DNA of 64,000 nucleotides from Phymatolithon calcareum (Eukaryota; Rhodophyta; Florideophyceae; Hapalidiales): assembly GCA_977006965.1 (NCBI GenBank), contig OZ345371.1, positions 2,356,001 through 2,420,000 on the forward strand, given 5' to 3'. Shown piece after piece: positions 1 to 9,213 of this stretch. The notes below the pieces were generated by a model. That model saw only the letters and a list, made by a program, of their open reading frames with translations, had not been told where the DNA came from and made no database searches. Position 1 is the first letter of the stretch; each line of letters opens with the position of its first letter. The translations under genes were made by a program, and so were the position numbers.

Positions 1-159
1 GAATACGTCAGTCTGGCAATCAATGCACGGAGACCTAGGACCGAGCGTCCAGAGGCCTAGCCTCCGCACCCCGGTGACCAATACTTAGGACCAGTCAAGA
101 GTCATACCTTCTAGCGGAAGTAAAAAGTACAAGAACGCTCCAAAAAAGGATTTTTTACT

Positions 160-620
160 TTAAAAATGTCAACATTTTTTTAAAAATATTGACGTTTTTT
201 CGTTTTTTAAAACGAAAAAAAAGTTTTGGAGAGTCCAAAACTGCCGCATCAAAAAATTGTTTTCATGATAATATCATGGAAACAATTTTTGAATTTTGGA
301 GCAAAACTAGCACTTAAAATTATAAGTGCTAGCAGGAGAAAATTTTGCGTCCAGTTATTTACAAATCAGGTCAATCTGGCGAAAGATTATTTTCTGATGT
401 TTTTTGCATTGGTGTTGTTTGCAGAATAGTTTTATCATAATTTTGCCTGCCATTGACAATCGAACTGCTTTTAGAAGCAGAAAAGTTCTTCGTTCTTTTT
501 GATTTTGTGCTTCCCTTGACGACAACCATACAGTAGCACATAAATTGTGCTTTCGACACAGGAAGCATTTTTTTGCTTCAGGTTTCGAAAGCAAAACGGA
601 CTTATATAGTAGGCTTCAGA
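160..620. repeat. Chain of short inverted repeats (hairpins)
   Basis: At least five hairpins follow one another in AT-rich DNA. AAAAATGT pairs with ACATTTTT across two bases. TTTTTTCGTTTT pairs with AAAACGAAAAAA across TT. A 19-bp arm pair around position 270 has one mismatch. CTAGCACTTA pairs with TAAGTGCTAG near 315. CTGCTT pairs with AAGCAG near 475. An imperfect 18-bp pair starting CTTTCGA and ending TCGAAAG lies at about 550-595. No credible gene lies here. The structure could be a degenerate fold-back element, a matrix-attachment or origin-like region, or the product of repeated palindrome formation. Confidence 0.6.
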
Positions 621-1890
621 ACAGATCAAAAAACCGTCAAACTTTTTTTGCCCAATTGTTAAATTTCGCTTATTTTCTTATCAAAAGTTTAAATTTCGTT
701 TACAACAATGCTGAATCGGAAAACTGTTGGAGCGTGCATCGGTTTCCAATCCGTGGAGAAGACGACACGCGGCACTTGAGAATCCACTTCCCGGTCACGC
801 TCTCCCGCAGAGGTCACGCTCTCCAGCCACGATCCCAACACCGCTACGACACGGCGCTCGCACACACGTGGCGCAGACCAATGTCTGCGTGATGCGTTAA
901 TGATGTCATTGAAACTCGCGCCGGGTGGTGTCGATGTGCCCGAGTGATCAACGTTGCACTTTCATTGGTTCAATGTCATTGTCAGTGAGGCTGTTCTCGC
1001 AGGTCGGGGGCAAGTTTCATTAATGATTTCTGCATCGCTTTCTGATACAGTGTTGAAAATATTTTTTGATGTCTTTAAACGCGGGACATCGTCATCGGTG
1101 CTGTTTTTGAATTTTGAAACTGCTACTGTAACCCCCCGCGTCGCCGTGCGCCGCGCCGCGTTTTGTCTCTAGATGATGAGATCGCGTTGTACTGTACTGT
1201 ACTGTACGTGCCACGCGATCCACAATTGCCCTGCGTTCTTTTCCGCCCTCCATCTCAGCATGATCATGCTGCACAATGTCATTGTGTACTGTAGGGCGCA
1301 AACTGTAGGAGCACAATCGACGCGGACAATCCGCTTGCTAAACGTTGCGTATGCGGGGCAGGAATCGCCCGCTCTATTGCGAACGAGAATGTAGCGGCAG
1401 CCGAGGCTCTGCGGCTGTGCGCAGCGTAAGTGGTCCTTATCCCGTACTGTATTTAAGTGTTGAGTTTTTTGTAACCCGAGGGCTGAGTCCTGTTTTCCTT
1501 GAACGGCATCATCGCCTGAGTAAGTGAACGTAGGCCTCTCAGTGTACGGCAACGACACGGAGAGACGTTTACAGTAAATTATATACGCCTACGCGATTTT
1601 CGGGACGGAAATTCTGCCAGTGAGGAGTTGATGGGCGGACTGCTGACCATCCTGAGAGAACACGCGATAAGCGTTGCACTGATTTTAGAGGATCAGGCGC
1701 GGGATCGGTTCTTAAGTTTCTTCACGACGACACGGGAAACAATAATCACAGAATTCTTGAATGTTTCGGTTTTTCAAACGATTAATCTAAAATACGTACG
1801 TTCTTTCGCGTTTGTCTTTCACAGCACAAGATTTCTTATCGATGGGAGGCAGCTTGAATCTAACACAGGAGGCAGAGCCTATACGTCCTT
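621..1890. other. No gene seen
   Basis: Short open frames in this stretch have no recognisable domain and no codon pattern distinguishing them from chance. Two near-identical AAATTTCG-containing segments sit at about 660-700. A run of the 5-mer unit TACTG/GTACT occurs at 1189-1206, and CATGATCATG-like self-complementary words occur near 1260. I see no supported coding or RNA gene. Confidence 0.5.
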
Positions 1891-2810
1891 TCTCGAGCCA
1901 ATGATTCAAATACTTGGCTGAAGATTGTTGTACATCCTCAGTCGAGGACCTTAAGTGCATCGCAGTGGTGGCTGTACTAGTGCCTTGTATACCTGTATGC
2001 TTTTCTGGATGCCTATCCCTTTCTTGAATACTTCCAGTTTTTGCAGCTCGTATACGACAGTCCTTGCCTTCTTTAGGCATTTTACGATTTGCGTAGCACC
2101 TTCTGGTCCTGCTAGGGATACTCGAGGTGCGTAACCTCAGGAAGATGTGCCAGCACCTTAGGGCTATTCCCTACACTCTTGCCGATGTTTCCACTGCCTC
2201 GAGAATTTCACATTTCTCTTCCTTTTGCCTTGCACGTCATCCCTCGCCCCATATCTAGCAGGCCTTGCAGGGGAGCTCGTGATTTCTCAAAAAGAAGAAC
2301 GTTGTCTGTGAAGAGGAAATTCAGCCAGGATGTTGGATACTCCGCTCATACTCTCGGGGAACTCATCCATGAAAATATTGCAATGGCTTCGACTAAGATG
2401 GGAACGTTATGGGACACCCCTGTCCATTCAAAAAAGAGTATCCGTCGGTATCGCCGATTGTCGATACCCGGAATGTTGTCAAGAAAGCTTCAGCCACTGC
2501 GCGCACATCTTTTTTAAAGTACTTGTCTTCACGAAATGTACTCTCGGGACTGTGCCATAAGCACCCTTGAGGTCCAACACTGCTACGCATCTTTGATCCC
2601 CTTTCAGTAGTTCCATAGCTCATAGGATGACGAGCTTTGTGCGTTTCCACTCATGGAACCCGAGCTGATGCCAGTGCTCAGAGTACACTCTGCGCAGCTT
2701 CCTATCAATTGCCGTCTAAATAATCTACTTTGCTTGACTTAGCAGGGATATCGGACAATAGTCTCACAGGTCCTCGTGTGCCCCCTCTGATTAAGCACAG
2801 CAAATTTCAA
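1890..2810 (-). pseudogene. Decayed LINE reverse transcriptase
   Basis: Reading the minus strand across several frames gives an eroded non-LTR reverse transcriptase. From high to low coordinates it shows a CPISLLSQAK-like segment, LGFHEWKRTK, a CVAVLDLKGAYGTVPR segment (the AYD motif of the intact copies has become AYG), MDRGVP with a stop where the intact copies have Q, and CNIFMDEFPE. Near 2290 there is FEKSRAPLQGLLDM, and near 1990-2090 KALVQP-like thumb sequence. Numerous stops and frameshifts are present. Order and motifs match the better-preserved LINEs at 61.5-62.9 kb and 40.5-41.5 kb, so it is an old copy of the type-1 lineage. Its ends and duplications are not recognisable. Confidence 0.7.
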
Positions 2811-2971
2811 CCTGTAAGAGTTCTGCAGTTAGTATTGTCTTTATTGACAAGGTAGTCAGTCTCAGTTAGACCCTACAAAGCGTCAGGCCTCGAAAAATCG
2901 GCCTGTACCACATCGGCGCCGACCTTCCCCTCGAAACACGGGGGACGAAAAAGGCCACGCTACGAGATTAC

Positions 2972-3667
2972 CTATGCGTGTATCTGCGCCTCATTCTTCA
3001 CAGCCGCGGACGCCGCATTAGCGCTGAGCGCCGCAAGAACACGACGAAGGAGCGCTGGATCCTTCCTGAGGGCGTGCATGTGCGCCACCTGCGTCTGCAA
3101 TCGACGATTCTCGGATAGCAATTCTTGCGATTGCTGCAAGAGACGCTCATTGGTGGCGGTCAGTCGCGCCATCTTGGCTCGCTGCTCCATGCGGTTGCGG
3201 GTGGCGGCTTCACGAGTGCGGATCACTCGTTGTGCGCGCTTGGTGAGCCGCGATATATCGGGTTTATGCACACCTCCGGCGACGGTCGGCGTGGAGGATC
3301 GCGGCTTCTTGGCGATCGCAGATGTTGACGGCTGTGGCTGGCTTGCCGCGGGGATGGCCGGCGAGGCGGCAGTGGCTCGGGCGCGCTTCACAGGCGGTGT
3401 CGTCGGGGTTTGCGAAGGGGGTGGTGGATGGGCCGATGCGAGCGGAGAATCGATGGCGGCGGATGTTGGGATGGCGAGCGGCATGGCCGACGGTGCTGCG
3501 GAATCGGTAAGAAATGCGACGGCAGGGTCTCGTGCAGGATCCCACGACGGTCGGAGATGATCGTCGAGAATGGGGGTTTGCTCCGTGTGTGCCAAAAGTC
3601 CGAGGGCGGAAGAACTTAAAAAGTCTTCACCACCGCTGAGCGCATGGAGTACGTGCGAGTGCGTCAT
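2972..3667 (-). CDS. bZIP transcription factor with Thr in place of the invariant Asn
   Basis: The single-exon 231-codon frame is read from the first true ATG at 3667; the frame is open further upstream, to about 3757, but only with non-ATG codons. The N-terminal 130 residues are rich in Pro, Ala, Ser and Thr, as in many activators, with a basic KRARA patch near residue 94. The bZIP lies at residues 146-200. The basic region contains TREAATRNR, followed exactly nine residues later by a zipper with Leu169, Leu176, Leu183, Leu190 and Met197. In bZIPs the pattern is N-x7-R-x9-L. Here Arg159 is present but the Asn position (151) is Thr, encoded ACT, one base from AAT. It should bind DNA as a dimer in the nucleus, with altered specificity or strength. 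No partner gene adjoins. The zipper register makes the family call secure; the target is unknown. Confidence 0.88.
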   Translation of the reverse strand: MTHSHVLHALSGGEDFLSSSALGLLAHTEQTPILDDHLRPSWDPARDPAVAFLTDSAAPSAMPLAIPTSAAIDSPLASAHPPPPSQTPTTPPVKRARATAASPAIPAASQPQPSTSAIAKKPRSSTPTVAGGVHKPDISRLTKRAQRVIRTREAATRNRMEQRAKMARLTATNERLLQQSQELLSENRRLQTQVAHMHALRKDPALLRRVLAALSANAASAAVKNEAQIHA

Positions 3668-5834
3668 GACGAATTCGGGCCGTGTGTCTTGGGAGTGATG
3701 AATGGGCGAGGAAGGATTGCGTAAGCAGGCGGAAAGGGCGCGGGGCCTTGCAGGCAATGCGTGCTCCGGGGCGGGTGGTGCGTGGAAGTTTGTCCACGAG
3801 AAGGGTGAGAGGGCCTTATCAGCAGGTCGGGTCCGTGGCGGGGAGTGGGCGGGTGAGTTCTCACGGAGAGATTACAGCCCGCGCGCAACGTGGATGCGTA
3901 GGGTTGCACCGGTCATGTCGTTGCCCTGGTGGAACGTGGCGGGGAGGAAGAAGCCGACGCGCGTTACAGCGGTGGCCCGTCACGCGGAGCTATTTTGGTC
4001 AAAATTTTAATCGCGCCGTGTCCCATATTGCAAGCGACACACAGGCGAGCAGTGGGAAACACGTGGTCTCCGTCGTGAGCGAAGTGGGGGAATGGACTTT
4101 ATTGCTGGAATTTCAGTAGAAATATTTGGTATAGCTTTACAGGAAGGATGCGTGGCGGCGACTTGCGTTGCGAACTCGTCAGGGAATGGAGAGGAGTCGG
4201 TCAATAGCTTTTAGTTAATAGTATAATTTTGATGCTGATTGTGGATCAAAAGTCGAGTGTACAGTGTAGTACGTAATTTCGGTGGACGTACACGTATTGT
4301 CGTGCGTTCCACGTGTAGTGCATTCTCATCGGAGGCGTTACAGTGCTTCAAATACGATTGAATTTCCGGGAAAATGATGATCGTTTGAGCACGGCGGTTT
4401 CACCGGCCGGTTTCCCGGTTGAATTAGCGCGGAAGGTACTGTGTACTGTACAGTACTGTAGTACAGTGCAGTACGCTAGTCGCCTTCATTAGAAAAGATG
4501 ATGATCATCTTTTCTAAGAGTCCCACGTATCGTCTGCGCCATAATGCTGCATCAATCATTGTTGCACTGCCATTTCTCTCATAAATATACGCCTTGTACA
4601 GCTTTTGGGACAAGAGAAGAAGCAGTGTGTTTGCAATAGGCACCCCGCATCACGACGGGCTGCCACGATATGAATTAACAGAAACTTCACCGGGACTCGG
4701 AAGGCTCCCCTTCCACAGTACCGTACAGTAATAACAGAACATCTACAACATTATGGGATAGACAGCAGAAGTTGAAACGAGAGCATGCAACGGACCATCG
4801 CCATCAATGGCGAAGGACAATTGTGGACATTACTTCACTGAAGAAGCGGCGGTGCCCAACTACTCAAAGTTTGCTAATAATGATGGGCTCCATTCACCGC
4901 CTCCTGAGCTGCCGATCTACACCTTAAAACTCAGAAGCCAAGGAACCACGTCGAAAACAAGCTTTGTTTGGAGCAGCTTGATTCCGCTTGAGTAATATAC
5001 TGTACAGTATGAAGGAGACATCATCGGGAACTTCCTTGGGCTGACAATGGCACCGATTTGCGCAACCTGGGCGTCGGTCATATGACAAGCGCCCAGGTCA
5101 AGCTTGTGGACACAACGCCCAGGGCACGTTTTCGTGCCCGTGTCAATCATACCCTACAGTTGGGCGGTACGGAAGCACAGAGCAAGACTTGGGTACACTT
5201 GTCGCCAAATCACTTGTCACAGACCGCAAAACAGTCACATTAAATCAAACGAGTCACAAAGCGTTCGTGCTTGTGACCTTTCGTTTTCCAGGATTTAGGA
5301 AAAGTGAAAGTTTTGGACAAGACGGGTTCATAAATTGATTTTACTCTCCTACTCCACGTTTCAGGTTTACGATTAATTTCGAGTGAGTAGAGCGGAAATT
5401 CCTATTTTTCAACTACAGAAAAACAATATTAATTATTTTAATAAGCTTTGGCTTACCAAATTTTGTACTACAGAAAAACAATTAAAAACTTTTGGTTTCG
5501 TTTGCATCCGCACAGCCAATTTCTGTCGACTTGCCTAAACCCAGCAACAAGTCTACAACCCGCAAGTACATTGTACTGTTCGACGTTTTAATCCTTCACA
5601 CAGCACTCTACCGAAAGCCGCTTGTGCGTAACGCAGTGCAGGCTCTCTCATTTTCTTTATTGTGAGTGTTCTTTCTCGACTTTTCACATGCGCATTTCGC
5701 TACAGTCTTCATTCTTTGCGTAACTCGCAGTTGACAGTGTTATTGCACTATTCTCTTCCGTTGCTAATTCTGAAATTTTTTTGGTGGTATCCGACAGCTC
5801 TCCACGACTACAGATACCGCCGGCAACTGGAAAA
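3668..5834. promoter_or_regulatory. Intergenic region between bZIP and transposase genes
   Basis: This 2.2-kb stretch holds the divergent upstream regions of the bZIP gene (minus) and the Plavaka-like gene (plus). I find no supported gene. Notable elements are a dense cluster of TACTG/CAGTA words at 4437-4475 with more at 4720 and 4998, the palindrome at 4489-4517, and two copies of ACTACAGAAAAACAAT at 5412-5427 and 5467-5482. The copies upstream of the transposase could be subterminal repeats of its element, but a matching terminal repeat was not found. Core promoter elements are not identifiable with confidence. Confidence 0.4.
4489..4517. repeat. 29-bp near-perfect palindrome
   Basis: Two perfect 14-bp arms (TTAGAAAAGATGAT and ATCATCTTTTCTAA) are separated by a single G. 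It directly follows the TACTG-rich cluster. It could extrude as a cruciform or be a homodimer binding site. It resembles the perfect palindromes at 16473-16548 and 45330-45393 in being spacer-free or almost so. Confidence 0.8.
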
Positions 5835-8780
5835 ATGCCTTCGTTTACGTGCGATCTCTGTGACGCAGGGTTTTCCTCTGCTATCACTTTTGGACGGCAT
5901 CGATCTGCAGCGCACCGTAATACCTATGCAGCCACAAGGGCTGCACGAGAGATCGCAGAACCGAATGCCGAGCCAAGTTATTCGGACGAATATGTCGCAA
6001 ATGAGGTCGCGAGCTTTTGGGGTACGAATTCGACCGAAACTCAGAGTTTGCGAGTCGCGGATGACGTTTTCGAGTTTTACAAAATGTATGGAGATAAATC
6101 TTCTTGTGTTTTCGATATCTGCAAAACGCTTACTCCCCCTCGGTCAGAACTTTGCCCCCAAGCAGAAGCTCTTCTCCAATTCTGCTGCAAAAATTTGTAC
6201 TCTCGAGGAGAGATTGAAGACCACTATAAGCTTTTCGTCTCTCCCTGCTGTTCACACCTATGCTCCGGTCGCGTCGATTTTAAAACGCAATTCCCTTCTG
6301 AGCGTTCGTTTGCCAACTACGTTGAGCAAGCAAGAAAGCTTTGCGCTGCCCGCCAAAGCTGGCGCGTGGCCGAAATATCTACACCACTTCATGGGAGAAA
6401 CACCACCGGAGTCTTCCGCTCTTTGGTGAAAATGATCCTAGCTGAATTGCAACGCGCCGGGGGACTGTCCGCGATTTTGCCATATCAGGAAAACACAAGG
6501 AGCTGTGCAGAGCGTGTGTTTTCGTCCGCACTGGACTCCAACTCCATGAAACAATATTCAGAAGAAAACCATCTTGAGCTGCCACTGGTTTTATTTGACT
6601 TATATGCGGACAGTACAATTCTTTCGAGCTCCGGTACGCAAAGCGCAAACGCAGTTAGGGCACGTCTGGCGAATGTCAGAAATGCTTCAACAACATGGCA
6701 TGAAGTAGGCATTGCTCCTTCGTTGAAAGTTGAGCGAGGAGTTCACTCCGCGGCAAAAATTCGTGACGAACGCCGCGAGCTTTTCCAGAGATTTATGTTC
6801 CTCCTCATGGAAGAAGTAATTGTGGGATCGAGAGATGGGATTCTTTTCGATGGAAAGCTGTTGCTATTTCGACTGAACACTCTTGTGTCCGATCAGCCTC
6901 AGGAGCGCGGATTTTTTTGCCTGAAGTCAGCCGGAAGCTGTATGGACTGTTCAATCTGCACAATGCCGAGCAAAGCGCTGAATGGAGAGGACGAAATAAT
7001 ATCTGACGATGAACTTTGGAATGTGCATTCCGATGATACCTTCCACAGCCAAGGAGGTGGCGCCACAGGAAACCGTTTCTTCCAAATACAGACATCTGGT
7101 GTGCAGGCACGGGCGAGGAACGTTACACGCACAGTGCGGAGCCAGCTAGTCGTCGCCAGAGCACATCGGAAAATATCGGGCTACTTCGAAAGCAGCTCAT
7201 CTGAGCTCAAAAGAGCGAAAGACTTCCTTAAGAAAACTAGTGCACATCCACTGCCTCCCGTGCTGGCCGCGTTGCATGGCATGGGGACCGAACCCTTTCA
7301 CCTTTATTCCTCGATTGGATTCGACAGACTCCATGTTTTGGACTTGGGACCTGCACGAATACTGCCAGACATGGCTTTCAAAGTTTTTCAGTCGACAGTC
7401 TACAACAAGAATATGGCAACTAAGTCTGCTCTCGTTCGTATTGCAAACCAGCGTTTTCGGGATATTCCACGAGTCTGTGGGTTGCACGTTGCGCCCTTCC
7501 GAAACAGCGCGGATGAGCTTCATGCTGGAATGACGGGAAAAATTCGACGAGAAATAACCCCTTTTCTCTGGGTTTGCCTAATGGGTCTGCAACCTGACAC
7601 CAACCCTGATGACGATGCACTGTTACAAGCAGCACTAGAATTGGACAGAATGCAATACGTTTTACGGGGTGTAAATCAAGCTGAGGCAAGGGGATTCAGA
7701 TCCTTGGAAGATATTGATGAAATTCAAGCTGTGTGCTTTTCTGCCGGGCTAAAGCTAAGTACTGCGCTTGGAAGGCCAATTTGCACGAAGCTTCACAGAC
7801 TGATGTACCACATGCGCGACCATTTAGTGAATTTTGGATGTGTTCGGCGAGGAGAATCCGATGCGAATGAAACTATGCACAAAGAAACGAAGTCTTGCTA
7901 CAAATCTACGAACAAAAAAATAGGTTCAATGGGACAGCAGCTCCTAAAATTGCGTACCATCTCTACCAATGATTCTGTTAATCCAACCGGTATGGACTTG
8001 AGCGTTGCGGACGTGCGTTTGGTTCTTGATTCCCTTGTTACCGATGTTGTTCACAGGACACGAGAATCGTTTTCAACGCCCGATTCTGTACCACCGCACG
8101 TGCCTGCCTCATTTAACGTTTTCGACTCTGCCGTATCACACGCTGAAGAACAGGGGAGAGAAATTACCTTATTGGTACGAGGAAAGGGGGCTGAAGAAGC
8201 GACTCCCTTTCTCTTGGCACAGAAACAAATTTGTACGAATTGTCATCTCTGGAAACAAAGAAAATCGATCAGATTTCCTGCGTACTACTACTGGCAACCA
8301 CGAACACCGACAGACAGAGATTTTCATACTGCCTATGCGAGCGATGACGTCAATGGCACTGGTCGTCGATTTGACGCTGTTGAATACATGTGTGGAAGTG
8401 AAACGCGAACAGGTATATTGCAGTTGATTTTTGAACATCGTGTTCAGCGGGAAGGAGCTGTTCCATTCGTTTTAATCCGTCGCTTGGTGCCCGCTCCTCC
8501 AGATCCGGGAAATATTAAGGTTGTAGAGGTATATGGACATAAGAGATTTGGCTACGCAATGTCATGGGGAGCAGAGGAAGACGTACTTCTCGATTGTGTT
8601 CCGTCTACTTCGCTTCGTAGAATTGTTGTTATTGTGCCGGACATGTTTAATTTCACGAAACGGCATTCTAGGTCACTCTCTTTTAGTTCGTGTTCTGATT
8701 CCTTGGAAGAGCGCAAAAATGCTATGTTCTTCCTTGTGCGAGGATATCAATTTACCTGCATATCTGAAAAGAATTACTAA
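5835..8780 (+). CDS. Plavaka-like (CACTA superfamily) transposase, intact
   Basis: The uninterrupted 981-codon frame starts at ATG 5835; the frame upstream lacks an ATG. Residues 6-27 form a C2H2 finger (C-x2-C-x12-H-x4-H). The rest aligns in order with the DDE transposases I know as Plavaka, described from fungi: FDLYADSTIL with Asp259 as first catalytic acid, a Cys cluster CMDCSICTMP near 375, FDRLHVLDLG with Asp497/Asp503 for the second acid, NQRFRDIPR followed by a GMTGKIRREI segment, and NETMHKETK with Glu679 as the final Glu, preceded by KLHRLMYHM. The D-D-E order and spacing support cut-and-paste activity. It is the only transposase here without stops. Terminal repeats were not found, so it may be a live element or a domesticated gene. 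A multi-exon gene follows 430 bp downstream. Confidence 0.8.
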   Translation: MPSFTCDLCDAGFSSAITFGRHRSAAHRNTYAATRAAREIAEPNAEPSYSDEYVANEVASFWGTNSTETQSLRVADDVFEFYKMYGDKSSCVFDICKTLTPPRSELCPQAEALLQFCCKNLYSRGEIEDHYKLFVSPCCSHLCSGRVDFKTQFPSERSFANYVEQARKLCAARQSWRVAEISTPLHGRNTTGVFRSLVKMILAELQRAGGLSAILPYQENTRSCAERVFSSALDSNSMKQYSEENHLELPLVLFDLYADSTILSSSGTQSANAVRARLANVRNASTTWHEVGIAPSLKVERGVHSAAKIRDERRELFQRFMFLLMEEVIVGSRDGILFDGKLLLFRLNTLVSDQPQERGFFCLKSAGSCMDCSICTMPSKALNGEDEIISDDELWNVHSDDTFHSQGGGATGNRFFQIQTSGVQARARNVTRTVRSQLVVARAHRKISGYFESSSSELKRAKDFLKKTSAHPLPPVLAALHGMGTEPFHLYSSIGFDRLHVLDLGPARILPDMAFKVFQSTVYNKNMATKSALVRIANQRFRDIPRVCGLHVAPFRNSADELHAGMTGKIRREITPFLWVCLMGLQPDTNPDDDALLQAALELDRMQYVLRGVNQAEARGFRSLEDIDEIQAVCFSAGLKLSTALGRPICTKLHRLMYHMRDHLVNFGCVRRGESDANETMHKETKSCYKSTNKKIGSMGQQLLKLRTISTNDSVNPTGMDLSVADVRLVLDSLVTDVVHRTRESFSTPDSVPPHVPASFNVFDSAVSHAEEQGREITLLVRGKGAEEATPFLLAQKQICTNCHLWKQRKSIRFPAYYYWQPRTPTDRDFHTAYASDDVNGTGRRFDAVEYMCGSETRTGILQLIFEHRVQREGAVPFVLIRRLVPAPPDPGNIKVVEVYGHKRFGYAMSWGAEEDVLLDCVPSTSLRRIVVIVPDMFNFTKRHSRSLSFSSCSDSLEERKNAMFFLVRGYQFTCISEKNY

Positions 8781-9213
8781 CCTAAAGCTTTTTTGCCTTT
8801 AGCTCCTGGAAACAGCAATGTATAGTTTTTAAGTATTCGGCTGTGTAATTATAGGTAAACAATATAGAGAACCTGTCTGGCTCTTTATTGTAGTCACAAA
8901 GTAAGTTGCCCCTTGTAGCTCTGCCTGATGGGTATTCTGCAAATCTTTATGAGAATTACAAATTATACTTAGTGCACAACGTTTGGCAATGTCTAAACGG
9001 TGTACGCAGTTTAGAAATGTCCAAACAATGCGCACAGCGGTATGTACTGGTGTGCGCATATGAAACATTTCACGACCGCCGCGTCGTATCGTCGGCTTTT
9101 CATTTTGCAATAAAACGTCTCGGGATCTCTGAGAAGACACTTAAAGTGGCGGAGTGCAGAATTTATTCACTGTTTCTACTTCATTTCATTTCCTCCCCCC
9201 CCCCAATTCGCAA
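8781..9213. other. Spacer with imperfect hairpin between transposase and downstream gene
   Basis: The spacer separates the transposase stop from the ATG of the four-exon gene. It includes an 18-bp inverted repeat: GTTTGGCAATGTCTAAAC at 8981-8998 and its near-complement at 9009-9026, with three mismatches. AATAAAACG near 9109 could be a poly(A) signal for the upstream gene. A run of C residues at 9195-9204 sits just before the downstream ATG. Both promoter and terminator functions probably lie here. Confidence 0.45.

Noticed and set aside
545-892. 115-codon open frame after the hairpin chain
   Set aside because: Contains hairpin sequence, has no domain and no conserved context.
3078-3560. 160-codon open frame opposite the bZIP gene
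   Set aside because: It is the antisense of a GC-rich gene with a perfect zipper register on the other strand; its product has no domain.
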